From positions 201,404,437 to 201,468,436 of the forward strand of contig JASEVX010000001.1 of the NCBI GenBank assembly GCA_031761405.1: a stretch of 64,000 nt of DNA, in the 5' to 3' direction. Both the position numbers and the translations under genes were made by a program. Position 1 is the first letter of the stretch; each line of letters opens with the position of its first letter. The DNA is from Serripes groenlandicus (taxonomy: Eukaryota; Mollusca; Bivalvia; Cardiida; Cardiidae). Of this stretch, positions 10,629 through 20,946 are shown in pieces. The notes beneath the pieces were generated by a model. The model was not told the origin of the DNA. It ran no database searches and saw nothing but the letters and a program-made list of their open reading frames with translations.

Positions 10629-10745
10629 ACCTTTCCCTGCCAAGCCATTTCAGAGTATATAGTCTTTGAAAAAGGCGTAACGGCTTTTCAAAGTACGTCT
10701 ACTGCAGATGCGTCTCAATGCCTCTGCAAGTCGGAAAGGGTTTAA
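10625..10745. mobile_element. Short TTAA element, third in an abutting chain
   Basis: Starts at the TTAA of the previous element with ACCTTTCCCTG and ends CGGAAAGGGTTTAA. Contains CTGCAGATGCGTCTCAATGC, the B subterminal block. Confidence 0.6.
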
Positions 10746-10920
10746 AACTCAAATCAAACATTCAAATTTTTTCAATTCAATAATTTATTTGTAAATAGAG
10801 GCCACCGGCCCAAAATGCAGCAAATATATACAGATATACAATTTACATAGAGTTGAGTTTTAATTTAACTTTATTATAACTTCATATTTACAACATTATT
10901 CAAGCTATGACTTTTTGCTT

Positions 10921-11197
10921 TGAGGACACATAATTTTATTCTTAATTTTCATTTTATTAGAATTTAACGAAGTTTTCAACATTATTTCAGTTATATCACG
11001 GCGACAGTGAGTTCACTTATTCATGAACTCTCCCGGGTAAACAAACCAGCACTAGGCTAGGAATAGTGCCTTTCCCAAGGGCACTCAACCATGACCGAAG
11101 CGCCACAACAGGGGCTCAAACCCAGGATGTCTGGTTCTAAATCTGCGACGCTAACCAATCAGCCACGACAGATTCCTTTGTCAGTGAGGACACATAA
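10921..11197 (-). mobile_element. tRNA-derived SINE with 13 bp target duplication
   Basis: Flanked by TGAGGACACATAA at 10921-10933 and 11185-11197. On the minus strand the tRNA-like head is at the right: a B-box-like GGGTTTGAGCCCC and an A-box region near 11160. The tail is at the left with the conserved ATATAACTGAAATAATGTTG. The head is a promoter remnant, not a functional tRNA. Confidence 0.8.
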
Positions 11198-11257
11198 GGA
11201 AAATATTGTTAAGTCTGGGAGTAAAGTTTTCACAGACTATCTTTTCTAATAAGTGTC

Positions 11258-11489
11258 TTAATTTACCCGTTCCTACATACAGACACTTTTTGACACCTCT
11301 GCAGCAGACGACTTTTGAAAACATTGTTACAAAAATAGAAATTGCTCAAACAAGCAATTTCTTCTTTTGCCACAATGTTTTCAATTCTTTTCAGTAATTA
11401 TATTTATATTTATAGAGCTTTTCCCTGTTTTTGCCAAGATGTTTTCAAAGTCGGCTGCTGCAGTTTTGTTGTATGTGGGAAAGGGTTAA
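11258..11489 (-). mobile_element. B-type TTAA element, reverse orientation
   Basis: TTAA both sides; left end mutated (TTTACCCGTTCC), right end TTGTATGTGGGAAAGGG. Centre is GAAATTGCTCAAACAAGCAA. Confidence 0.8.
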
Positions 11490-11737
11490 GTGATCTTTAT
11501 GAGAAGATGAGTTGAAATTAATGGTGAATAAATATTTTGTAAAGACATTTTTATTAATTTTTAAGTTTTAATCCTTTTCTTCACAATCTTCTTAAATATA
11601 TCTAAACCAAAAATAAACATTCATTTTAAAAATGAGATTATGAATTAAGTATTCTGACCATAAGACTTTAAGAACTTGCCCTTATATATTGACTTTTATT
11701 CATTTAACAATACCTTAGGTAATTAAACAGAAACATT

Positions 11738-12100
11738 TTAACTCTTTCCCACTTGCAGACGCATTTTGATGCATGATGATGCCTTTTGAAAACAGTTAAC
11801 CCTTTCCCTCATACGACAATTCTGCAGCAGACGAATCTCTATAATTGAATGGATAACCTATGACAAAAAGTGGAAAACATTGTGTGTGCAATTTCTTCTT
11901 TTGTCACTATGTTTTCAAAAAGCCGTCTGCTGCAGAGGCGTCAGAAAGCGTCTATATGAGGGAAAGGGTTAAGCAAAAAAAGAAATTCAACTGTATTTAA
12001 TATAAATACTTTCAATTATGGAGATTTTCCATATTTTTTAATAAGGTGTTTTCAAAATCCTCTGCTGCAGATTTGTAAATGTATGTGGGAAAGGGATAAA
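11738..12100 (-). mobile_element. B-type TTAA element split by an A-type insertion
   Basis: Left piece 11738-11795 (TTAACTCTTTCCCACTTGC through TTTTGAAAACAG) and right piece 11973-12100 (GAAATTC onward, ending TGTATGTGGGAAAGGG). They rejoin into one B element once 11796-11972 is removed. Confidence 0.8.
11796..11972 (+). mobile_element. A-type TTAA element nested in a B element
   Basis: TTAA both sides, perfect CCCTTTCCCTCATA and TATGAGGGAAAGGG ends. Internally shortened (lost part of the left half and left hairpin arm), 177 bp. Confidence 0.85.
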
Positions 12101-12352
12101 AGCAATAATTTGGCTTGAGCCTTGTCAGACAAAAACGGTCCTTGGTTACAAGTTGAGAGTAACTAATAATTAATTACACAATTGGGATGGTTAAATACAC
12201 ACTAGTGCATGGGAGATAGATATCTTTTTTTGTTTTATTTAATTTAACACCGTTTTTTCAATGGTATTTAAGTTATATCACAGAGCCTATAATTGACATG
12301 GTATTAGTTATATCACATAATTGCTAATGGAAGGTATGAATGTGTTGAGTAC

Positions 12353-12582
12353 TTAACCCTTTCCCTCATACGATAATTCTGCAGACGACGACTTTGAACA
12401 TATTTTGTCAAAAAATGAAAAATCTCTATAATTGAATGGATGACCTAAGACTAAAAGTGGAAAACATTGTGGCAAAAGGAGAAATTGCTTGTTTTGAGCA
12501 ATTTCTTCTTTTGTCACTATGTTTTCAAAAGGCCGTCTGCTGCAGAGGCGTCAGAAAGCGTCTATATGAGGGAAAGGGTTAA
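12353..12582 (+). mobile_element. A-type TTAA element, full length
   Basis: 230 bp, TTAA both sides. Perfect ends, central hairpin arms GCAAAAGGAGAAATTGC and GCAATTTCTTCTTTTGT around a CTTGTTTTGAG loop. A good reference copy. Confidence 0.9.
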
Positions 12583-12617
12583 AGTATGAGATAGCCAGGA
12601 AACGCATGAGTAGGCGA

Positions 12618-12675
12618 ACTGGCCACCGTGAAATGACTGAACAATTGTTGAAAACGGCGTTAAACCCAAATCAAT
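12618..12675 (+). repeat. SINE tail fragment
   Basis: Contains ACTGAACAATTGTTGAAAAC followed by GGCGTTAAACCC, the 3' tail shared by the SINEs here. No head. Confidence 0.6.
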
Positions 12676-12985
12676 CAACTTATTATATCACAGTTGACCT
12701 AACCATGTGACTCCTCAATGCTATTTGGCACCAGCTGACTCCAAACAACATTCTTCACAGACAACCGGCTACCTTATCAAACCTCAACACAATCAAATCA
12801 AAACTTTTGTCAAATGACCAAAGGAATAAATACAGCAAAGTGGGGATTCAAACTCCAGGTGCATACATGTTGTTCCATGCAGTCTCACCAGAGATTTCAC
12901 AGAGCTGTTTCTAATTAATCTATACGAGGCACTTACCCACAATATAGAGTCATTTGAAGAGCTAGAATCTGTTACTTCTAGAACT

Positions 12986-13186
12986 CTGCAGCAGACAACT
13001 TTTGAAAACACTGTAACAAAAGAAGAAATTGCTCATGAATAAAGCAATTTCTCCGTTTGTCACAATGTTTTCAGCTTTTATGCAACAATCAAAGTTTCAT
13101 TGATAGAGGTTTACCGTATTTTTAACCAGATGTTTTTAAAGTCATCAGTGCTGCAGAATTTATATTTGCAGTGGAAAAAGATTAGG
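12986..13186 (-). repeat. B-type TTAA element, truncated left end
   Basis: Starts at CTGCAGCAGACAACTTTTG, has the GAAATTGCTC hairpin, and a decayed right end GTGGAAAAAGATTA. Confidence 0.65.
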
Positions 13187-13253
13187 GAGTTCAAATTATG
13201 GTTATTAATAACCCTTCAGTAAATAATAAAACACGTATTGATCCATTTTATCT

Positions 13254-13454
13254 AGCAGATATGACTTCTGATAACATTGTGGGGAAAAAGGAAAGCGCTT
13301 ATAATATGAGCAATTTCTACTTGTTACCAATAACATTGCATGTCTACTCTATTATAACGTTCCACTTTCGTTAGGAGAGATTCTCCCTTTGTTTGCATGC
13401 CTTGATGTATTCAAAATAATCCATGGTAGAATTGTTGTTTGGGGAAAAGGGTTA
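13254..13454 (-). repeat. B-type TTAA element, strongly decayed
   Basis: Recognisable from AACATTGTGGGGAAAAAGG, TAATATGAGCAATTTC and the end TGGGGAAAAGGGTTA. Both ends are mutated. Confidence 0.55.
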
Positions 13455-13774
13455 GTAAACTGAATGCGCACAGCTACGAACTTTCAGTAGACTATGATGG
13501 ACAGATTACTTATGACGGAAACATCACAATATATTATTTAGCTGAGAGATAAAACAGTTCTAACCAAGATATACATCAAATTTATATGCATATACATTAT
13601 GCAACTTTGGCATGAAAAGATAATCATCTTCAAGAACTAATAAATGCTTTTAATCTGTCAAAAAACCTTATGTTCCGCCCAATAATATCTGAAGTGTTGT
13701 CATCTCATTGAAATTATAAACCATTTCATTTCTTGTACAAAGGAAATATTCTTTATGATGGTGATATGCTTCTA

Positions 13775-14260
13775 ATAACCCTTTCCAACATACTACAAAT
13801 CAGCAGCAGACAGCTTTGAAAATATTTTGGCAAAAAGTATGGGAATTCTCTATGAATAAAAGTTTAACCCTTTCCCTCATATGGCAATTCTGCGCAGCAT
13901 ACGACTTTAAACGTATTTTGTCAAAAAATAGAAAATCTCCATAATTGAATGGATAACCTATGACGAAAAGTGGAAAAACATTGTGGCAAAAGGAGAAATT
14001 GCACGTTTTGTGCAATTTCTTCTTTTGTCACTATGTTTTCAAAAAGCCGTCTGCTGCAGAGGCGTCAGAAAGCGTCTATATGAGGGAAAGGGTTAATTAC
14101 TGAATCGAGTTGAAAACTTTCGATATTGAAAGTTTGTGCTACTGACATGTAGAAGATGATTTCGCCAAAGGAGAATTTGCTTAGAAGATCACATTTATAT
14201 GTTTCATCCTTTTATCAAAAATCCATTTTCAATTCAAAATTTGTCTGCTGCAGTAACATA
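13775..14260 (+). mobile_element. B-type TTAA element split by an A-type insertion
   Basis: Left piece 13775-13863 (ACCCTTTCCAACATACTAC then GCAGCAGACAGCTTTG). Right piece 14097-14260 (GAGTTGAAAAC then TTCAAAATTTGTCTGCTGC). They read on from each other when the A copy is removed; the right terminus is lost. Confidence 0.7.
13864..14096 (+). mobile_element. A-type TTAA element nested in a B element, covariant loop
   Basis: 233 bp, TTAA both sides, perfect termini. The hairpin loop is the CACGTTTTGTG variant, which keeps the stem paired. Confidence 0.9.
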
Positions 14261-14378
14261 AAGGATAATCTGATTTGGTGGTTGATCAGTGGTACCATTG
14301 CAATTCATAACAGAAGATTTCTTTTTTAAAAACACAGGGTTTATGGTAAAACATAAAGGAATGCTATATTTATTAACT

Positions 14379-14508
14379 TAGCAATTTCTCCTTTTACCAC
14401 AATGTTTTCAACTCAATAATTTTTCTTTCATCTATAGAGAGTTTCCATATGTTTGACTAAATGTTGTCAAAGTCATCTGCAGATTTGTTGTATGTGGGAA
14501 AGGGTTAA
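14379..14508 (-). repeat. Right half of a B-type TTAA element
   Basis: From GCAATTTCTCCTTTTACCAC to TTGTATGTGGGAAAGGGTTAA. Left half not recognisable. Confidence 0.7.
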
Positions 14509-14996
14509 TTTAACTAACACTTTCCCTTATGAACTAGAACCCATCGAAGATTCTAGCAGCCGTTACTTATGGAACCAATTATGGAGTCAGGACAGAGAAT
14601 CGTCGTCATCACTCAGTATGGAAACAATCCAATTGTAACTTTCCAAAACAAATCTTTATCTGTTTTAGGAAAATAATGACATTATGAAATTTTATGGTGA
14701 AAGCAAATATAAATATGATCTATATTTTGTTCTCCTTTCAAATTTTGGAATGTAGAAAAAACAGTTACCGTCAATGACAAAATGTGAATGACATAAACAG
14801 ATCGATCAAAGGTATAAAATACCCCATTAATATTCCATGTTGAATAAACGTACAGTACTATATGTTAATTAATTTCCATTAAATAGACAATACTCTGTGT
14901 TTGAAACTTTGCGAACTTTATGATTTAAATGGTTTTGACAGGTTTATGACAATGGAACTGTCCTTGCAACCTACTGTTTTAGCCCTTGATCCTGAC

Positions 14997-15173
14997 TGTA
15001 CATCTGCAAAGTCTTATCAGCATCTACACAAGTTGACAGAAGCTTCTAACAAGCTAATGGAAGTAATATGTGAACAGTGCAAGTATTGATCATCCTGCAA
15101 GGATGCACCAGCTGATTTGGATCTACACAGTTCACAAAAGCCAACTTGTACCTTTTTAGGAATTGCTCATATT
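14997..15173 (+). repeat. Family C dispersed repeat, copy 1
   Basis: Shares CATCTACACAAGTTGACAGA, an AAGTAATAT block and CACAAAAGCCAACTTGTAC with copies near 26345-26526 and 62735-62915. Nature unknown; no ORF. Confidence 0.6.
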
Positions 15174-15184
15174 ATGATGATCAA

Positions 15185-15325
15185 AAGGTCCCAGGTTCGA
15201 GTCCAAAGAGAGCGAATTCAGGTGCTATAGTTCAGTGGTTGAGTATCCAGGAAGCAGACATTGCAAGTGATTTATACAAGTTGCCCTGTCTCAGTTGTCA
15301 TATATATGACCAATTGCGTACAATG
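15185..15325 (+). mobile_element. Second SINE family, partial copy
   Basis: Contains a B-box-like CCCAGGTTCGAGTCC and GTATCCAGGAAGCAGACATT followed by GTTGCCCTGTCTCAG. Related pieces lie at 15840-15945 and, reversed, 16985-17190. Confidence 0.55.
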
Positions 15326-15803
15326 TGATTTATTAATTGATTGTTTGGTGTTTTACGCCACTTTCAACAATATTTCAGTTATCCCTTTCCCTCATACAAC
15401 AATTCTGCAGCAGACGACTTTGAACATATTTTGTCAAAAAATGGAAAATCTATATAATTGAATGAATAACCTATGTCTAAAAGTGGAAAACATTGTGGCC
15501 AATGAAGAAATTGCTTGTTTTGAGCAATTTCTTCTTTCGTCACTATGTTTTCAAAAAGCCGTCAGAAAGTGTCTATATTAGGGAAACGGTAACATCACAG
15601 CTTCTTCTGGGTAAGTTACCAGTAACACTGGTTCATTTATCCTTACACATAGCCAGTTGCTATCCCCGCAAACCTGATTATCAAGGAGGGCAGCCATTAT
15701 GATTACTATCATTTTTAAAGTCTTTTAAGTATGACCCGACCATGGTTTGAACCCGCAACCTCCAGCACCAAGGCGGACACTCTACCACTACACCACCGAG
15801 TCG
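15326..15803 (-). mobile_element. tRNA-derived SINE interrupted by an A-type TTAA element
   Basis: Minus strand. Head at right with A box TGGTGTAGTGGT and B box GGTTCAAACC; tail at left with ATAACTGAAATATTGTTG. The SINE is cut in its conserved TTATATCAC segment by the element at 15379-15592. Confidence 0.75.
15379..15592 (+). mobile_element. A-type TTAA element inserted in a SINE
   Basis: Starts TTATCCCTTTCCCTCATAC and ends TATTAGGGAAACGG. The target here was TTAT in the SINE, not TTAA. Hairpin loop CTTGTTTTGAG. Confidence 0.8.
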
Positions 15804-15839
15804 GTCTTGGGACAGTCCCTGACATACAACTGGTGCTAG

Positions 15840-15945
15840 TGTAACTGTTTGAGTATCCAGGAAGCAGACATCGAGAGTGATTTATATCGGTTGCCCCGTC
15901 TCAGATGTCATATATGTCATTACAAACGGCTGATGAAGCATCAAT
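15840..15945 (+). repeat. Second SINE family, fragment
   Basis: Contains GAGTATCCAGGAAGCAGACA and GGTTGCCCCGTCTCAGATG, as at 15240-15310. Confidence 0.5.
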
Positions 15946-15969
15946 ATAAGTTGTATCATAAGAACTTGC

Positions 15970-16205
15970 TTAACATTTTCCCACATACAACAAATTATCG
16001 GCAGCAGACAACTTTGAAAACATAGTGACAAATACCTGAAAAATCTCCATAAAATCGATATAGCTTAATTGTTAAATAAAGTTGAAAAAATTGTGGCCAA
16101 AGGAGAAATTGCTCATCATAAGCAATTTCACCTTTGGCCACAATGTGTTCAAAAGTCGTCTGCTGTTATTGTGTCAAAATGCGTCTGCAGGTGGGAAAGG
16201 GTTAA
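15970..16205 (+). mobile_element. B-type TTAA element, full length
   Basis: 236 bp between TTAA sites. Hairpin arms GGCCAAAGGAGAAATTGC and GCAATTTCACCTTTGGCC around CTCATCATAAG. The right block is TCAAAATGCGTCTGCAGG. Confidence 0.85.
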
Positions 16206-16384
16206 ATAAATTATAAGTTAAAACTATTATTAAATTAAATCACATTTCATAACATTATTGAAGCACCAACAAGATGGGGTTTGTTTAGAAAATATGACAA
16301 AAATGTTGGAAAAGAGTCCTGTTTATGCATTTTTATTAGCTTATCAAGGCCATTTGATTGTCGTCTGCAACATTAATAGACCTC

Positions 16385-16398
16385 GGGGGGGGGGGGGG
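16385..16398 (+). repeat. Poly-G run of 14
   Basis: Fourteen consecutive G residues. Length is likely unstable in sequencing and assembly. Confidence 0.9.
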
Positions 16399-16591
16399 AG
16401 AATAAAGGACTATAATGACTGGATTTAAGAAGCGTGAAGACCTGTGCCAAGAATCATGGAAAACATCCCCACATCCCTGTAGTTTAATCTGTGTGGGAAG
16501 TCTTTTATATTTGTTATAGTAAAGTGGTAAAGTAATTACCAGATATACTAGTAGAAATGGCTTGTAATGATGATTATAAAGTGTGGTATTA

Positions 16592-16821
16592 TTAACCCTT
16601 TCCCACATACAACAAATCTGCAGCAGACGACTTCTAAAACATCTAAGCAAAAAATAGAAAATCTCCATAATTGAATGGATAACCTATGACAAAAAGTGGA
16701 AAACATTGTGTCAAAAGGAGAAATTGCACGTTTTGTGCAATTTCTTCTTTTGTCACTATGTTTTCAAAAAGCCGTCTGTTGCAGTTGCGTCAGAAAGCGT
16801 CTATATGAGGGAAAGGGTTAA
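16592..16821 (+). mobile_element. TTAA element, B-type left end and A-type body
   Basis: Left end CCCACATACAACAAATCTG is B-type. The rest, with the CACGTTTTGTG loop and TATATGAGGGAAAGGG end, is A-type. Suggests gene conversion or that B ends can be mobilised with A bodies. Confidence 0.8.
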
Positions 16822-16844
16822 ATGAAATTATTATTATTGCATAT

Positions 16845-16975
16845 AGTGCTGAAAAAATTGTTACAAAAGGAGAAATTGCTTATGTTGAGCCATTTCTCAT
16901 TATGTCACAATTGTTTTCAAAAAGTCGTCTGCTACAGTCTGGCATCACAAAGTGTCTTTATGTGGGAAAGGGTTA
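16845..16975 (+). repeat. Right part of a B-type TTAA element
   Basis: From ACAAAAGGAGAAATTGC to TTTATGTGGGAAAGGGTTA. Left half missing. Confidence 0.65.
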
Positions 16976-16984
16976 GTTTAGTTT

Positions 16985-17190
16985 AAACTTATTTATTTTA
17001 CATCGATTGCGAAACAAGCCTTGGGCTTAGATTAATCACTCTCGATGTCTGCTTCCTGGAGACTTAACCAGTACTCGCGCCGTTTGTGTGGAAAAATCCC
17101 AAAGTCAGGACCCGCTCATCACGGGACTCGAACCAGGGACCTTTGATATGAGAGGCCGACGCTCTACCTCTGCACCACTGTCTTCCACAA
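16985..17190 (-). mobile_element. Second SINE family, reverse copy with tRNA-like head
   Basis: Minus strand: B box TCCCTGGTTCGAGTCCC near 17125 and head ending near 17185; the body has the complement of CTCCAGGAAGCAGACATCG. Confidence 0.6.
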
Positions 17191-17202
17191 AGACTTAAAA
17201 GG

Positions 17203-17439
17203 TTAACCCTTTTCCTGATCATTCAGACCTATTTTGATGAATCCACAACTGACAGTTTTTAAAAAACAATGTGGCAAAAGGATGAATTGATCATAATGAC
17301 AAATTTCTACTTTTTCAATCATGTTTTCACTTCATTTCAACCATAATTGTACGTTCTTTTAATAGATATTTTTCATATTATTGCCTAGATTTTTCAATAG
17401 TCATTTGCTGCAGATTTGTTGTATATGGGAAAGGGTTAA
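17203..17439 (-). mobile_element. B-type TTAA element, diverged
   Basis: TTAA both sides; left end CCCTTTTCCTGATC, right end TTGTATATGGGAAAGGG. Hairpin worn. Confidence 0.75.
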
Positions 17440-17582
17440 CTAATGGAGTGTTGTTTTAACCTTTTACATCATACACTATTTTATAATCAGCTAGCTGTTC
17501 TCACAAACTAAATCTGAGGCACATTTTAGCTGCTACATAGATCTGAGAAAAATGGAAGTTTAATTATATCTTTCAGAGCTCT

Positions 17583-17753
17583 AGATAAGGAGGCGTTTGG
17601 CATGTTCTAAAATCCTTAATTGATCCTAAAACCCTATGTTGTGGGTACTCTCATTGAGACGATTCTTTTGAGTACCAACATCATAGGGTTTGGTTGGATA
17701 ATTAAAGAGAGATATTGTGGGGAAAAGAGATGTATATGTCTCCTTATCTGGAC
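17583..17753. mobile_element. Family D inverted-repeat element, complete copy
   Basis: Ends GATAAGGAGGC and, inverted, GTCTCCTTATC, with the palindromic core CCCTATGTTGTGGGTACTC ... GAGTACCAACATCATAGGG. About 170 bp, non-coding: a miniature inverted-repeat element. Confidence 0.7.
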
Positions 17754-17762
17754 CTCTGATCT

Positions 17763-17993
17763 TTCTAACAAATTACGACAGCCAACAACTTAGAAAATAT
17801 CTCAGCAAAACTATAGATAATCTCTACAAATGAAAATCTCTATAATTGAATGGATAACCTATGACTAAAAGTGGAAAACATTGTGGCAAAAGGAGAAATT
17901 GCTTGTTTTGAGCAATTTCTTCTTTTGTCACTTTGTTTTCAAAAAACCATCTGCTGCAGAGGCGTCAGAAAGCGTATTTAATAGAGAAAGGGT
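17763..17993 (+). mobile_element. A-type TTAA element with altered left end
   Basis: Left part resembles B (ACAAATTACGACAGCCAAC), right part is A with CTTGTTTTGAG loop. Both termini mutated. Confidence 0.7.
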
Positions 17994-18160
17994 CACAATA
18001 ACAAGACGAGTGACTTAAGTCATTAAGTAAAGGGATTATTTAAATGAAGAGAACAGAGTTATGAACTAGAACAGTGGATACATGATAGTCGGGGCACATA
18101 CATCCAAGTGAAAGGGACGGATTCGGTTCCAGTTCTTGGATTCAATCATCGGACAACTCA

Positions 18161-18580
18161 ACCCTATCCAACATACAGACGCACTTTGACGCACCTGTAG
18201 CGGACAACTTTTAACCCTTTCTCTCATATAGACGCTTTCTGATGCCTCCGCAGCAGACAGCCTTTTGAAAACATAGTGACAAATGAAGAAAATGCTCAAA
18301 ACAAGCAATTTCTCCTTTTGACACAATGTTTTCCACTTTTAGTCATACTGGTTATCCATTTAATTTAAGAGATTTTCTATTTTTTGACAAAATATGTTCA
18401 ATATTTGTTCAGAATTGTCGTATGTGGGAAAGGCTTAAACATATTATGGCAAAAGAAGAAGTAGCTCACAAAGAGCAATTTCTCCTTTTGCCCCAATATT
18501 TACAACTTTAATACAATTTATTAAAGCTTTCCAGTTTTCAATATTTTGCCTACATTGGTTTCAAAATCATAATGAGTATT
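18161..18580 (-). mobile_element. B-type TTAA element split by an A-type insertion
   Basis: Left piece 18161-18210 (CCCTATCCAACATACAGACG then GCGGACAACTTT). Right piece 18439-18580 (ACATATTATGGCAAAAGAAG onward). The two join at a TTTTAAACAT site. Confidence 0.7.
18211..18438 (-). mobile_element. A-type TTAA element nested in a B element
   Basis: TTAA both sides, reverse orientation, starting CCCTTTCTCTCATATAGACG. Loop CTCAAAACAAG. Confidence 0.83.
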
Positions 18581-18589
18581 TATTTTAAA

Positions 18590-18847
18590 CCTCCATTTGC
18601 CACAATGTTTTCAACTTTATACAATAATTATCATTACGTTCAAAGAAACTTTCCCTAGTTTTTACCCCAAGATATTTTCAAAGTCGTCTGATGCAGATAA
18701 TAATGAGCAATTTCTCCTTTTGCCACTGTATGTTTTCAACTCTATTCTAAAACTAAATTTTGATATAAAGAAAATTTCCATATTTTACTTGAACAGAAGA
18801 TTTCAAAGTCGTCTGCTGCAGATTTGTTGTAAGTGTGAAAGGGTTAA
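18590..18847 (-). repeat. Two partial B-type TTAA elements in tandem
   Basis: Each runs from TTGCCACA(A)TGTTTTCAA to TTTCAAAGTCGTCTG(C/A)TGCAG. The second ends GTGTGAAAGGGTTAA. Confidence 0.6.
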
Positions 18848-19088
18848 AAGAAACAAAAAGGATGAATATAAAGAAGTTAAAGTATACATAGTACAAATGA
18901 ATAAAACATGCATGGATAATTATAAGTAGCATGAAATAATACTTTTCAAAATGTAGAAGACCTTTTTCCAACTTGTTAAATTGGTTACTTTAAAATTGCA
19001 CCCTTTTCGCTGATTTTGTAATGGTAATATAAAATTTATAACAAACAGTTACATTACATTTGGGGTTTTAGATATCAACATGTAGAAA

Positions 19089-19313
19089 TTAACCCTTTCC
19101 CTCATACAACAATTCTGTTGCAGACGACTTTGAACATATTTAGAAAATCTCTATAATTAAATGGATAACTAACCTATGACTAAAAGTGGAAAACATTGTG
19201 GCAAAAGGAGAAATTGCTTGTTTTGAGCAATTTCTTCTTTAGTCAACTATTGTTTTCAAAAAGCCGTCTGTTGCAGAGGCGTTAGAAAGCGTCTATATGA
19301 GGGAAAGGGTTAA
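19089..19313 (+). mobile_element. A-type TTAA element
   Basis: TTAA both sides, perfect ends, loop CTTGTTTTGAG, small deletion in the left half. Confidence 0.88.
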
Positions 19314-19329
19314 GAATCAGTTCAAGTAT

Positions 19330-19485
19330 ACATCTTTCATACTTGCAGACACATTTGCAACAATGTTTTTAGCTCTAATCCAAAGAATATGATTTAATTT
19401 ATAGATATTTTTCACATTTTTGCCCAAGATATTTTCAAAGTTGTCAGCAGCACTCAGATGTGTTCTATGAGGGAAAGAATTAAAA
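19330..19485 (-). repeat. B-type TTAA element, internally deleted
   Basis: Left block ACTTGCAGACACATTTGC and right block TTTTCAAAGTTGTCAGCAGC; hairpin absent. Confidence 0.55.
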
Positions 19486-19594
19486 TTAATGAATGATTAA
19501 AATATATCAAAAAAATAAATATTTCATAAATAAGAACCTATGTTTGATTATTTTAGGGTTTCATTTTTCTGTTAAGGTTCAATTCTAGTATGAA

Positions 19595-19700
19595 TGCAGA
19601 GGTTCAGATAAGGTGGCGTATACAGCTCTTTTCCCCACAATATCTCTTGTATCATGCAACAAAACCCTATGATGTGGGTACTCAAAAGAATAAGAATTTT
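19595..19700. repeat. Family D repeat, partial
   Basis: TTTTCCCCACAATATCTCTT then CCCTATGATGTGGGTACTC; one half of the palindrome only. Confidence 0.6.
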
Positions 19701-19917
19701 ATAACATGCAAAAATGCTCTGATGAATCTTTATCATGATGATGAACTCATAAAAAATGAAGGATTTGCTTAGAAAATATTTAGCATTTAGGCATCACATA
19801 AGTTCCTTTTACTAGGGCTTCTAACCCTTTCCCACATACAACAACTACATGCAGCAGACATTTTACTTTGACAACATGGAGGCAAAAATATTGAAAATTC
19901 CTACAAATCAAAAGTAA

Positions 19918-20344
19918 TTGCTTGTTGGGTGTTTAATTAAGGGTCACTGCCAGCCTTCAACAATATTTCAGTTATATCACAGCTTTTCCTAGCTAATTTA
20001 CCAGTACTAACTGGTCCATTTATCCTGACACCAGTGAGTAAGTCATAATACTAACCCCGCAACCCTAAGCCCCAAGGAAGGAAAGCCAGTCTTGCTACCA
20101 TTGTTAACCCTTTCCCTCATACAACAATTCTGCATTAGACGACTTTGAACATATTTTGTCAAAACATAGAAAATCTCCATAATTGAATGGATATATAACC
20201 TATGACAAAAAGTGGAAAACATTGTGGCAAAAGGAGAAATTGCACGTTTTGTGCAATTTCTTCTTTTGTCACTTAAGTTTTCAAAAAGCCGTCTGCTGCA
20301 GAGGCGTCAGAAAGCGTCTATATGAGGGAAAGGGTTAAGGTCAT
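19918..20344 (-). mobile_element. SINE in a B element, itself interrupted by an A element
   Basis: Tail side at left with the complement of GATATAACTGAAATATTGTTG. A 15-16 bp target duplication flanks it. The A element at 20104-20338 sits in its head-side part, so most of the tRNA-like head is lost. Confidence 0.72.
20104..20338 (+). mobile_element. A-type TTAA element, covariant loop
   Basis: 235 bp, TTAA both sides, perfect ends, loop CACGTTTTGTG. Innermost of three nested insertions. Confidence 0.9.
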
Positions 20345-20457
20345 TACAAATCAAAGTAAGATTATTATTTAATAGAGCAACTCTTCCTCTTGCCTCAAAT
20401 TTTCAAACAGTGAACACTGTATATTGCGTTAAAACGTATCTGCATGTGGGAAAGGGT

Positions 20458-20910
20458 AGAGTGGGGGGAGAAAAAGCCATCCAGACAACTATTCTCAGCC
20501 AATTTCACTTTGCTCGGTTGTATTCAATAATTACCAGCACCAGTAGAGCATAATTGATACAACACTTTTGGAAACAGTTTCCCTGAGATTTTTATTCTTG
20601 TCTCCTGTCTTTGAAAATATTCTATTGATTGTTCTGAGGAACAAAAGTAATTAGTGACTGACTATATATGTTTTCCATATAATTTTCAATACTTTATGTT
20701 GGTACAATTTATATAGACAAAAATTAGTCAAATATTGTATACAGCCCTATACATATATATATATATATACATGAGTCTTTGAGATATGGCCTATTTTCTT
20801 TAATTTTTGATTGACAACACATTAAATTAAAAGTTGACAATTTTGTTTACATGTTATATTATTATGTTATTATTATCATCATAATAACTATTTTGATGGG
20901 GATGATGATA

Positions 20911-20946
<36 letters not shown>

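Larger units (their letters stand above)
19821..20457 (+). mobile_element. B-type TTAA element split by a SINE
   Basis: Left half 19821-19917 and right half 20345-20457 (ends CTGCATGTGGGAAAGGG). Between them lies a SINE flanked by TACAAATCAAAAGTAA (19902-19917) and TACAAATCAAAGTAA (20345-20359). Confidence 0.75.
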
